DNA of 64,000 bases from NCBI GenBank assembly GCA_009760855.2, contig WPIO01000009.1:6170001-6234000 (forward strand), read 5' to 3'. Within the stretch, counting starts at the first letter, position 1. The number at the start of each line of letters is the position of its first letter. The notes below the pieces were generated by a model. It saw nothing but the letters and a program-made list of their open reading frames with translations, was not told the DNA's origin and searched no databases. The DNA is from Cristatella mucedo. Its lineage: Eukaryota > Bryozoa > Phylactolaemata > Cristatellidae. The translations under genes were made by a program, and so were the position numbers. Shown here piece after piece: positions 1-12,017 of this stretch.

Positions 1-1584
1 ACTGGGTCGGTTCTTATTGTGGTAGGTCTGCACAGGAATAACTAGCGATATGTTGTTCTGCTGAAGTTGTCTAGTCTAGAGGCATACACGTGAAGAACAA
101 GTTCTGACACTGACAAAGTACTCTTTGGCACCGCGACTGAAGATCCTTCTCGGCACCTGCAGACGAATGGCACATATCGTGCAGCATGCAATTGCACGAA
201 CGTAATATTAGGGTACCGACAAGGTCAAACAGGAAAAATATTTAGTCAGGGCACTAGCCAGTAAATCGCATATGGAACGTTGTGAATGGGCACGTGCAGC
301 ATTTTTGTTTACTTCATAACGGCGGAACACTTCGGCGTGGCTCAGCTACAGCAGCATGCCCCCTTGCGTCAGTGCAAGGGGGTCGCAAGGGCCACTGATT
401 CCATCTTTCCTGCTACCGTTGCCTGTCACAGCAGCTGTGCTCATGTCACCGTCTGATGACAGTCCGGCGTGGCAGGGTGGAAAGCTAATCTATCGTCTAG
501 CTCGTCGTTGCAGCACAGAAGGCACGTGGCCCACGGCTGTCGCGCGAATGGCATCATGCGAGGAACCTTGGCATCATACGAGGAAAGGAGCCGCAACCGA
601 TGAAATAACCAACCGTATACTTGCATCTGTACAAGCACCGCAGAGCACTTGTTTCACACTCTGTGATGCAACAGGCACTTGACGCGAGGAAACTCGAATG
701 CACTCAAGCGAGAGCTGTGTGACGTCTGAGCAGCGCTAGCTGTTCCTCGAGCTGTCGGCCCAGGTGCCAATGGCGAACTGGAAGCAGCGCCCTGACTCGA
801 CTCACGACGTCCGGCAGGCGGTGCCAAGGGCAGAGCGCGTGCAATCGAGAGCGGCCGTACGACGACTTGCTCAAGGCTTGCCGGCGACTCCGAAGGGAGC
901 AGCCCAAGCGGCACTGAGCGCTCGAGCAATGGGTGGGTGGCAAGCCAAAAACCAAACTCGTACACTGGCCAGCCACAAGCATGGAAACAAACTTTGAGCG
1001 TAGAGAGCTTGCAAGCTCCTTCGGCAGGAGTTTTCTGCCAGTACGATGTGTCTCTTTCGAGCAAGGTGTCAGCTTCAATGAGGCTATAGGAAGAAACCGG
1101 CAGTGCGAGATCCCTGCAGGGCTGTGACTGAGAGGGGCCTGTCTGCCTGTGTCAGTGAGGAGCGTGGGCGGCCAACGAATGCAGCAGCCCTGGTAGCCAC
1201 TGGCAGACTGCGACTGCACGGTACTCTCCACCAATGGCATCTTTTGTTGCCGACGCAGCAGCCTGGAGCTAAAGAGCTTACCGTAAGACGATCGGCTCCA
1301 TCTCAGACGCCTCGGCGCTGGCGCCCAGCCGGGTCGACATTTAGATGTCTAGCTGCTGCTAATTCGTCGACCCAGAAAGCTTTGTGCAAGTAAGGCGATT
1401 TACCTCACCGGCTGGCTGCCTGCTGGATGGATGGTAACAAGTTGCATGACACGGCCCCTCGGCTCCACTTGACACTGCTTAACCCAAATAAAAGAGATCC
1501 CTAGCAGACTTGGGCAGTGTTTCCGTGAACAAAAGCATTGGAGCTGAGGTTGATTAATCAACTCTGGTAGCCGTGCTGCTTGTT
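1..1584. other. unresolved stretch, no gene seen
   Basis: Non-repetitive sequence. Open frames of up to about 180 codons occur on both strands around 650-1,240, but they overlap one another in several frames, have a biased Ser/Arg/Leu composition and match no family I know. I see no splice-bounded exon, no mobile-element signature and no RNA gene. Confidence 0.5.
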
Positions 1585-1611
1585 TCTTCTCCTCTCCCCT
1601 TTCTCATTGTC

Positions 1612-1980
<369 letters not shown>

Positions 1981-2103
1981 TCACTCCCCCAATCTCCTCT
2001 CCTTCTACCCCTCTGCTCACATAACCTGTGGAGTTCTGGGTACAGGTATGCACGACAGAGGCATGTCCATGATTTCGAGCTCTGCCTCCGTGTGGGTTCG
2101 TGC

Positions 2104-2222
2104 CTGTGTGTGTGTGAGTGTGTGTGTGTGCGCGTGCGTGCACGCACGCACGCACATGGTGCATGCACACACGGACACAATCTCGCACACACACACACAC
2201 GGACACAGTCTCGCGGGCTTGT

Positions 2223-2262
<40 letters not shown>
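2104..2262. repeat. (TG)n switching to (CA)n
   Basis: TG dinucleotides run from about 2,104, pass through CGCG/GTGC steps and an 18-bp perfect palindrome at 2,132-2,149 (gcgtgcgtg/cacgcacgc), then turn into CA dinucleotides to 2,262. This is a near-continuous alternating purine-pyrimidine stretch with a strand switch in the middle. Confidence 0.95.
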
Positions 2263-2264
<2 letters not shown>

Positions 2265-4746
2265 CTGTCTGCAGAGTGGGACTGGGAAGACCCAGTCTGG
2301 CACCAATGCTTCGAGGTCGCCTTCCCGAGGGCCAATCCAAGCGTTCCATTTTTCAAATAGGGAGCTAGTGTTTTCAGATTTGGCTAAAGTCGTAATTCTT
2401 TCTAGAAACGTCTAAAAGAGTCTCTTCGAGCCTCCTGGAAGCACGAGGCAGCTCCGAGCATTGGACGGCATACTTTTTTTGGCACCAGACGCAGTGCTGG
2501 CTGAGCCTTGTGGGCAGCTTGCTGCAAACCACTGGCTCTATCAAATCGGTAAGCAACAAGGCGGCTTTAGGGGCTGCTTAATTAAGAGCCTCTGTCTGGG
2601 CGGCATGCCTTTGGCTGGCAGCTCCAGCATGCTTCTCCAGAGGAAGGCTACCGATTTGTGTACAGATTAATCGATGGCGATACATAAGCCTGCTGGCCAC
2701 GGAACCTCGCGGGCGCAGTTGCAGGTTTTCTGAAAGGAGTGCGGCAGCTGCTTGCCACACTCACTCTCGAACTGCCCTCCTTGTTGTCTAGAAAGCCTCT
2801 GTTGGGGCGCTGTACAAGAGCGTGCTGCTGCTGCTGCTGCTGCTGCTGCTGTCGCCCTTAGTCGCGAGGTGCACAGTTTCTCAACGTGCGCAGCCAGCAC
2901 ACAAAAGGACAATGCGCTAAGACAGAGGAGCAGAGGGCAGACTTTCAGCTTCTCTGTTAGTTAGTTAGTTAGCTGCTGTCGCCTTTTCTCGGCTAGTGGC
3001 TCGGAACTAGAAGCCTGCCTCCTCGTGCAATGCCTCGCTAGCTCCCCTATCAGCACGGCTGCAGCAGCAGCAGCGGCTCTGCACTGGTGACAGATACTTA
3101 ACCTAAGTGCAGCCCAGTTGGCAACTTGGCACCCACGTGTAAAAACAGGTGCAGCCCGGAAGCAGACCGCAAAGAAGGCGTTTTTCGAGGCCCTGGCCCG
3201 ATCCAGACTTTCCTTTCAGCATCATTGCCTGACCTTTACATTGACTTTTGCATGACCTTTACTTCTTGGCCAAGTACTGCTTCGGGCCGGCCCCCCTAAG
3301 CGGTCATTGCTAAAGCTGGTGCAGAGGTTGGATCTGGTGCTGATGCCGTCTGCCGGTCTCTGCTGCTGCTGCTGCCACTGCTGCTGCTTAGCTTGTCCTG
3401 ATTCCTGGCTTCACCTCCTGCCAGCTCTTCCCGACGTGGCTACAAGTTGGCTGACGGCTTTAGAAACTATTAGACAGCTGTATCGATTTTCCATAGCTCC
3501 ATTATAAAGCCAGCTTGGACAGCATCTCGTGAAATCTCGTGTGACATTCAGACTGGCATTTGCTCTCTTGGTGCCGTTTTATTTCGAGCATGATCTTATC
3601 GTGTGCATCATTCACTAAACTAATGTGCTGTCCCTTTTTGAGTATTCCCAAATTGACTGACTGCTGCAGATGCAGGATGCAACACTTTGAAGCAGATTTG
3701 ACTGGTTTGAACCAGTGCAGTGGTTAACCAGTCAAATCAAAGGTCAGCATGCGGTACCTACTTTAACGCCTTCATTGCACCAGTGGAGACGTTTGCACCT
3801 TGTCTTAGTAATCATGTGTCTACATAGCAGCATGAACCCCAAGCGCATTTGCTTTATATTAGCTGATTACTGGGTGCCCAGTGCAGTGCTAAGTGCCTTG
3901 AGTTGGCTTCTCCCCTTGTAAAGCATTAACATGGAATCGCGTTAAAAATTTGTGACACCGGACTGCACGCAGGTGATCTCAGTGTGAGTGCAGCTCCACT
4001 CGGCTCTGGGTCAAGGACATCTCGGATGGTCGAATTAAGTTGCTGTTAGGTTCACCTCTTGCAGCACGTGTTTCGTCTGACAGCCTACACCTGGGCCTCA
4101 CTTACACCGCGAGCTAGTGTGTGGAGATCTGGCCACGGTATTCGAGAAGGGATTTTAGGATCCATCAATAACAAGTTTCAGGACTGCCTGCCACCCCAGC
4201 TGTATCGCCAGTACCAAAAAGGAGACACGGTTGATATATTGCTACCGTGACTATGAAAGCCCAAGTTTGGCCGGCCTCACAGGTCACTTTGGTGATGTGC
4301 ATCGGTTCCCACTGGCTGATTTATTGTGGGCTCTCTCGGCTAAGGGATTTAATTTTCGAAAAAAAGTCTGCTGAATTTCATTGTTTTAACCTCCAATCGC
4401 AGGACAGCATTAAAAGGCACTAGTTGAGTATAGCTGGCCAGCTAAAACAAAAACGCTCCTATGCTAGTCTGCTTGCCGTGCACCGCAGGGTGAATTACGG
4501 TTAATTTGAGAATAATATTTGATCTGATTAGTTTTTGAGCCAGAATTTTCATCTACGGTGGCAAGGCCTGGAATATTTTCGCGAAGCAGTGAGACCCGAA
4601 AGATGTATATGTCGACAGGGCTAGGCCCAAAATTAATGAAAAGTCATCGCTCACAATCGTATTATTTTTCGACACGAAATCGGCAGTTTCTCATCGAGTG
4701 AAGTTAAGACATCATTTCATCGTTGGTGCCGGTCGAGGGGGTATAC
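2263..4746. other. unresolved stretch with one short (CTG)n
   Basis: Holds a (CTG) run of about 9.5 units at 2,823-2,851, a GTTA run near 2,957 and short CTG patches at 3,058-3,075 and 3,359-3,390. No gene or element end is recognised. The small open frames (60-81 codons) are mutually overlapping and low-complexity, or unlike anything known to me. Confidence 0.5.
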
Positions 4747-4778
4747 AAATAAGAGGTGACCTAGGTCACCTCTTATTT
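4747..4778. repeat. perfect 32-bp palindrome
   Basis: Both 16-base arms match with no mismatch and no loop; the centre lies between 4,762 and 4,763 (core gacctaggtc). The symmetry stops at 4,746/4,779 (c/c). It is not a simple-sequence repeat and its function is unknown. Confidence 0.95.
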
Positions 4779-5974
4779 CTAGGTCCTGCTGTGTTGGTAA
4801 GGGCAAATGCCCATCTGCCTCTGGCTCTGCCACCGATGGCATCTGGGTCTCTGGCCTCTGGCTGCTGTGCAGGCACACTTGTTTTCTTCTCTGCGAGCAA
4901 ATGTAGCGGAATGGTAGCCTCCTTGGCTCCTCCGACGTATTGCATTGGCAAGCTGGCACCTCGACCTCCTAAATCACCAGCTCCAGGTAACAGGGCAAGT
5001 TTGACTCCAGCGATCTTTGTCAAACACGTGCGTTATAAGTGAGTTCATGGTGACATTCGCTCTTCACTTCACACCCACAGCAGTGTAACAGCTTTTGATC
5101 TACTAGCTTTATTATAAACATGCTCTTATGCTTTCATTACAAGCGGCTTCTGTACTAAAGTTCTTTGCCATAAACACGGTGCAGGTAACGAAGTGACGTC
5201 CAGGGAGTCGCACGACAAAGAATGTCTCGTGACAAAAATGGCTGAGCTAGCACCTCGAAGCATGGCTAACGAGCGGCAGATGCTGCCCCATTGGATGAAG
5301 GTATGCCTCGGGTAGCAGAACACTGCAGCATTAAAGAGCGCCGAACACAAACGTACCAAGCCCATGCCATTAACGTAGACCAGTCTAGTTCGTTGCCATA
5401 GAGAGGCGTGATTGTGTACAGCACGGATCATACATAGCAGCATGCAGCTCATTCGAAGGCCAAAGTAAAACTGACTGATTTCTAAATATGGCATAAACGG
5501 TTCCTAAAGTTTGCAATTCAGAAACTGCTGATATTCTCTAGGGGCTGCCATAATCTGGCTGATATGGCATTCAAGCATTTTTCAACTCACGACTGGAAGG
5601 CATGGCTTCGACCAGCCTTCTGGCCGAAGGCAGGGTGGCAAGATGCAGGTTCACGCTTGCTTCGGGCTGCTTAATTTTGGCACATTGGTGACGAAGTCGA
5701 TCTCAAGTGGTAAGATTGACCAACCTGGCTGTACTAGCGACCACTGCATTTGTGTCACGGCAATGGCAAGCAGCAAAGATGGCCAAAGTACTGCAGGCCG
5801 AACAAGAACATGAGCGTCGGACTGCCGGTGTATAGCACAGCCACTAGGGGAGAGGCAGGCATCGGCATCATCAACGCTGCCAGGCCTCGGCCGCCTGCAT
5901 CTGGTCACGTGCCAATCTGCCGGATGTGAGAAGTACCCGCTCGGGCCATTTTTCTGGAGATAGTGTGGCTAATG
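4779..5974. other. unresolved stretch holding one repeat C copy
   Basis: Apart from the diverged repeat C copy at about 5,165-5,395 I see no gene or mobile element. The 114-codon + strand frame at 4,698-5,042 crosses the perfect palindrome and has an overlapping frame on the other strand, so it is not accepted as a gene. Confidence 0.45.
5165..5395 (+). repeat. repeat C, copy 1
   Basis: Shares a block with 48.64-48.85 kb and 55.30-55.54 kb. The best conserved part is cacctcgaagca followed by gag.ggcagatgctgcc (5,251-5,287). A distal block near 5,377 (taacgtagaccag) matches taatatagaccag in the 55 kb copy. Origin unknown; an old dispersed repeat or decayed duplicated coding segment. Confidence 0.55.
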
Positions 5975-6065
5975 TACCTCCGTCGGTCACTCCACAAAGC
6001 CGCAAAGACTATGTGGGTGTTACGAAGGAGAAATCTTCGTGGCACACTCACAGACTCTTGTGTTT
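5975..6065 (-). mobile_element. LINE-A 3' end fragment
   Basis: On the reverse strand this matches the LINE-A 3' terminal region seen at 24.7 and 40.1 kb: a cacccacatagtctttgcggctttgtgg-like block, then gagtgaccgacgga. The CATTA tail itself is decayed. Only the untranslated end is present. Confidence 0.7.
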
Positions 6066-6558
6066 TCGGCTGGAGGGCAGCAGCAGCAGTCTGTGCAATG
6101 TGCCTCCGAAATTACTTTCAAGACTGGTGCTAGCCGACAAAATGTGTATTTCCCGGTCGGGGCGTAGGAATGCCCGGCAGTGTAGTCTGCAGACAATCGG
6201 TGATGCTACATAAAGGTGAGTTGATAAGATGGAACAGATACAACACTTAACATGTCATCTATAAAAACACAACAGCCTCCCTCCTTACGAAAATGTGCTT
6301 CTAGGCAAACAAAGTCCTTAAACTGAGCAGGCAGTTAGCCCTTGGCGGCTTTCGGTAAGCATTCGGTAGCCGACTCCATCTCACTGCTGGAGGCTACTGA
6401 GGCTTGCGGGTCGGTCGGTCGGTCGGTCGGTCGGTCGGGGGTGGGGTTCTGCAAGCTGGCACAGCGTTCGTGGCCTGCTCGCTGTACCGATGACGTGTCA
6501 GGGGTTCCACTCGAGCTTGTACAGTATATAATCTTAACATATAAGTAATACGCAAGAA
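6066..6558. other. unresolved stretch with (GGTC)n
   Basis: Contains a (GTCG/CGGT) tetranucleotide run of about 8 units at 6,409-6,438. No gene or mobile element recognised. Confidence 0.6.
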
Positions 6559-6930
6559 AATTGGAGCTTCGCAGCCCATATGCTTTCTGTCAATTTGTAA
6601 CAGACCATTGAGGATTGCCGTATTTCCCCAGGCCATTGCCTGTCGATTGCCATGCAATGCCCGGGATTCTCGTCGATTTTCTATGGATTACGGTATTGGC
6701 TCAAGCCATTGCTGTTGATTGCCGTGCATCGCCGATAATTAACGAGAAAATATAGCTTGAAAATTTAACGATTTCTCTTTGAATACAGCAAAATGTTATA
6801 TGCAATGAGAATTGGAGCTTTGCCACGCCAATCTCTCGCAGATTTGCCACAGATTATAGTGAGTTTTGGCTTCGAACCGAGCCATTGCCTGTCGATTTCC
6901 ATGCATTGGCCGAGATTGTACATACAAAAT
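6559..6930 (+). repeat. diverged tandem repeat, period about 250 bp
   Basis: The unit starting attggagctt (6,559 and 6,811) recurs at about 251 bp spacing. Each unit carries gccattgcctgtcgatt.ccatgca (6,632 and 6,881). A partial third unit lies between them (gccattgctgttgattgccgtgca, 6,705). Units are clearly related but far from identical. No coding potential seen. Confidence 0.75.
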
Positions 6931-7033
6931 TGGTTTAAGTCATGCGGTTGCACTTTAAATAGAGAGCGTTGTTGAGAGAGTGGTAGAGAGTGAGAGGGGG
7001 AGAGGCTGGGAGGGAGAGGAGAAGAGACCGGGG

Positions 7034-7036
<3 letters not shown>

Positions 7037-7066
<30 letters not shown>
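7037..7066. repeat. (GA)15 microsatellite
   Basis: A pure GA run in a purine-rich stretch that begins near 6,975. Confidence 0.95.
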
Positions 7067-7069
<3 letters not shown>

Positions 7070-7695
7070 CAAGCAGACAAAGCTGAGGTGGGGCTTCGCA
7101 GTGCTGTTGGTGGCTTTGGAGAGCAGCTACGGCTCTAGTTAGGTTGGGAAGACACAGATGCATTAGAAACTGCCAAATCTGTTTTCGATCCGGATGCCTA
7201 ACAGCTACTCTACATTTCGACTGTGGTGGCCACCCATTGCCTAGCCACAAGAGCACATTTTAAACAAACCATCACGAGGCTTCGTTGTAGTGCTCATCCC
7301 AGTCTGGCCTTTTGCTGCTTTTCAAAGTCTTGGCCTGCTCCAGGTCCTGTGCTGTGCATCTAAAGTCCGAAGCTTGCTGTCGACGGATGTCTAGCGATCC
7401 CCTGACATGTAAAGTAATGATATAACCCACCTTTTCCCTTTAATATTTGCTTTGTCCTTGTGAATGACCGTTAGTGTGCGTAAGCACATAGCACTTGTGG
7501 ATTTCACTATCAAATGCACACAAAGAGCTATAGTAGCATGCTCTATGTGAGTGCTCTATTACCAGTGCTATTTTTTATAAGGCTGACCTATAGAGTAGCA
7601 TAATTTTATTTGGTGTTCGTGAGGTGTCTGCCGCCTTCAATCGTGCCCAAAAGAGATCGACGTGTTTGCTAGGCAAACTTCGCGAAAACAGCTTG
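7067..7695. other. unresolved stretch
   Basis: No gene, mobile-element end or simple repeat recognised. Confidence 0.6.
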
Positions 7696-7885
7696 CACTT
7701 AAAAAATACTAGCTGATTTAACAGCCTCCTTTTGTATGGTAGTAGATGAACCTTAAAGACCCCCCCCCCCATTTGCAGCGGCGATAAAGGATCGCCCAAC
7801 GGCAAGATTCGAACCCACGACCTCAGGAGCAAGGTCGTGAAGAGCAACCGCCTTACCTAGCGTGCTGCCTACACCTCCCTCGAGT
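7696..7885 (-). mobile_element. SINE-alpha copy (tRNA-derived)
   Basis: Read on the reverse strand: an A-box-like region (ctaggtaaggcgg), then cacgacct..aggtcgtgggttcgaatc, which holds a near-canonical RNA polymerase III B box (gggttcgaatc, about 7,808-7,819), then the family body (gcgatcctttatcgcc.ctgcaa) and the end block caaaaggaggctgttaaatcagctagta with a T-rich tail. A C11 run (7,761-7,771 on +) interrupts the body. Not a functional tRNA, because no acceptor stem closes. Confidence 0.9.
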
Positions 7886-9895
7886 AATGTGTTCCCACTT
7901 TCACGACCCGGATGTATGTTGGGATGTAGTCCTGCAGCTGACAATCCTCCGTTGCCTGCTGCAAACGGGTTGACATGCTCTGTTGCTGCTCTCGTGCAAA
8001 TAGGGCTGCTGCCGCCGAGTGCTGACCCCTTTCTTTTGCAATGGCCCTGCAGACAGCCGTTTGGGTGCACCTTCATCAGTTGAAACCGATTGCCGGTTTA
8101 TGGCCGTCTCGGAGAACCTGGAATTTTTAATTGCTGATGACTGTGTTTTCAAATCATTTGCACCTACGCCGGCTGCATGCTCTCTGCACTCGTGCTGCCT
8201 CCATCCTTTCCACCTTTCGTGCCTGGGAGTCAAGGTGAAGCAATCAGATTCACCACCTGCCTGCTGCCAGGCAGGATAGCATCATGCGATCAGTGTTGAT
8301 GCTAATCGCACACTGAGCTGCACCGTCGACATTAGCTTCTTCCTTCACCACGTGAGAATAGATTGGCCCCATTGTCTCTCCCCTGCTGAGTGGCTGTCGA
8401 ATTCACGTCAATGGTTCTTGATCACCCGTTCTTTCTTACTGCAGAGTCAAGTTTTGTAAATCAGCGTGAAGAAATTTCATAACCCCATCAGCTTTTTATT
8501 CAGGCTGCGCCTAAACTGGTGGCCTCACACAGCACAGCCAACATGAGGAACCCAGGGAAGCTGTTGGCACTGCCTAAACGCTGCCCATCACCCTTTCTCG
8601 AAAAAATCTATTCTTTTAAGAGAACATTTATTTGAAGAACAGCCTGGTCATGCGACAAGAAGTATAGCGATTTCTATGCCTTGCCATTTTGGGCTAGTCG
8701 AGCATTTTGACCATGGCCACAACGACTAAAGTAGCATCATTAAAACTGGAAGGAAGTGAAAAAGCTAGCACTTCAATCAATAAGCAATCGATCGACGGAT
8801 TAAACCAAGATCGACTTTTTGTCTTTGTCAAAGCATTCCATATTGTTCTGCGGTATCCCTCTTAACAGGCGATTTCAATGAAGTCCAGCTCTATAGGATC
8901 GACACCTAGAGACCGCAGGAAAATGGCGCACTGAAGGACAGCTGCCAGTTGCTATGTTTGCTTTTCGTTGAATTGTCAACAAGTGCATAGTGCGAGTACA
9001 AAGCAAATACTTTAGGCATATGAATCCGCTCTATTTCTAAGAAAAGTGATGTCCTTTTGGAAGCGAGCCTATTGCAATCGCTAGATCTCTTCCCGGGCTT
9101 GTTGAGGGAAGCCGCAAACTCTATACCATGGAACTTTATGGCCTAGCTGCTGTACATGGGATATGTGCTGTACTTTAACTGAAAATATGCAAATCAATAA
9201 CCGAAGACTGTTATTCACCTCCCTGAGTTCTCTATGAGTCTTTACATAGGTATGTCAACTTTACCATGTGCATTGTACTGTGCATAAAGGCTTAATAGTT
9301 GTCTAGTTCGTGCACATACAGCTGGAGAATCCTGGCTTGCGCAGAAGGCAATGGCATCCACCATACTTTCAGTTAGAACATCCGTGTAGACAGTACTCGT
9401 ATGGGCAGAACCGACGATAACTTTTTTGGTAGAACAATTGGTATCCTTTCCCGGGTATGAGTGTCACCCACATGTGCATCGATTTTAAAAAGACTAGGAC
9501 TTTTTATGAGAGCTGTGAAGGCCAATTGCACCGAAGCAGAACTCAAGATACAGTCAAGACATGCAAAATGCTAACGATGAAAGAACAAAAATAAAGCCTG
9601 TGAAATGGTATCTGGTTTTACTCGCTTTCTTCTTAGTGGGCTGTGTGTACACAGGAACCTCACAGGAAGACTTCTGTGCTGTGCCAATGGCAGCACGTGT
9701 AGAATAGGCAGCACACCGGCAATCAGGAGCTGGTACGTTCATCGGCAATCAGGAGCTGTGCAGCCATCGATATCAGAGGCATCGACACGACTGCCATGGC
9801 TGCTGCTGCCTGCTGGCTTTAGGGCGTCTGAGTGGCACTATCGATGAGATGTGTACCTGTTGCAAGAGGAGTGAGAAAAAATGTAATTCACCTGC
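7886..9895. other. unresolved stretch
   Basis: AT-richer, non-repetitive sequence. Several 60-110 codon frames lie at 7.86-8.28 kb on both strands but none resembles a known protein. A 14-bp direct duplication (ggcaatcaggagct) occurs at 9,718 and 9,745. No gene called. Confidence 0.5.
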
Positions 9896-9904
9896 ACCAC
9901 TTCG

Positions 9905-10030
9905 TAATGGAGCTTGATCTCTATGCCAAGGGGTTCGGGCCCACGACCTCGGTCATCGAATGCATTCACCCTGCCTCGGTCGGCAGGGCGAGCACCTTTA
10001 ACCATTGGGCCAGAACCAGTACGACCTAGT
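9905..10030 (-). mobile_element. SINE-beta copy (tRNA-derived)
   Basis: On the reverse strand: tggcccaatggttaaaggtg (A-box region), then ggtgaatgcattcgatgaccgaggtcgtgggcccgaacccc (B-box region), then ttggcatagagatcaagctc. The last part is a shortened version of the LINE-B-like tail carried by the 55.5 kb copy. The block around tgaccgaggtcgt is shared with 33.1 kb. Confidence 0.7.
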
Positions 10031-10055
10031 GAGCTACCGAGGCAGTGGATTCTGA

Positions 10056-10487
10056 AGCTGCTTGCTGGCTGGCAAACCATCCTTTGGATCGACTGTTGAA
10101 TGCACGTTGGCAGGCGTGCGCGGTTACCGAAAGAGTTACACACTGGATCACCTGAGAGTCACAGTCGAAATTCCCCTGCAAGAGCACTTCCGGGTAGGGA
10201 TGGTGGCAACTATCCGAAGGGTTACCGTCCAGTGAACCCTGGTTCCAGCAGTCGATTTATTCTGGGGGTGTGACCATTTTCATCTACGTACGCCTAGTAG
10301 GCCCCTCCAGCATAGAGGACGGGCGAAATAACGCAGAAGGAGTCTAGGCCGAAAGGATTCTAAGATGACAGAAGCCACGAAAGTTTGCTCCTTCAGCAAA
10401 GAGAAGTTTACCGTGCACGAAAAAGTCAATGCCGGCCGCCGATCAGCGGTAAATCCGGAGGTGCCTCAGCACGAAGGAGGCAGCCAG
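10056..10487 (+). pseudogene. possible decayed coding region, unknown family
   Basis: One frame stays open over 432 bp except for two stops (10,233-10,235 and 10,329-10,331). The pieces of 59, 31 and 52 codons have a mixed, protein-like composition (for example SYTLDHLRVTVEIPLQEHF and KVCSFSKEKFTVHEKV). The last piece has an ATG at 10,365 and ends at GTAAGG (10,487-10,492), which would make a good splice donor. I do not recognise the family. Stretches this open can occur by chance, and a second frame also looks plausible over 10,190-10,275. Confidence 0.2.
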
Positions 10488-10492
10488 TAAGG

Positions 10493-11535
<1,043 letters not shown>

Positions 11536-11668
11536 GCCTCAGCTGGACTTGGTACTTGTTGCTACTGCTGCTGCTATTAGTGCTGTTGCTGCTGCTGCTT
11601 CCAGTGCTACGGTTACTGCTGCTGCGGCCAGTGCTGTTGTCAGTGCAACTTGTCATTGCTGCCATCGC

Positions 11669-11777
<109 letters not shown>

Positions 11778-11822
11778 GGTGCTGCTGTGGCTCTAGCAGC
11801 CTGGCCTTCGAATGCTTTAGGC

Positions 11823-12009
11823 CAGTGGTTCTTAACCTCCTTAATGCCACGACCCTTTAAAACATTTTTTCATGTTGCGGCGACCCCCAACCATAAAATT
11901 CTTGTGTGCAAAATGTGGAAATGCCCGTTTTCCGATGGTCTTAGGTGACCCCTGTGAAAGGGTCGTTCGACCTCCAAAGGGGTCGCGACCCACAGGTTGA
12001 GAACAGCTG
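11823..12009. mobile_element. SPIN/URR1-like hAT MITE, non-autonomous
   Basis: A 187-bp element with imperfect terminal inverted repeats: left cagtggttcttaacct, right (reverse complement) cagctgttctcaacct, 13 of 16 matching. It is flanked by an 8-bp target-site duplication, ctttaggc (11,815-11,822) and ctttgggc (12,010-12,017), as expected for hAT transposition. Both subterminal regions match what I recall of the SPIN/URR1 group of vertebrate hAT MITEs: a gtgggtcgcgaccccttt block, gaccctttcacaggggtc, taagaccatcggaaaac, and an accataaaatt / cgacccccaa block near the other end. The middle is shorter than in mammalian copies. It carries no transposase and would need one in trans. Confidence 0.9.
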
Positions 12010-12017
12010 CTTTGGGC

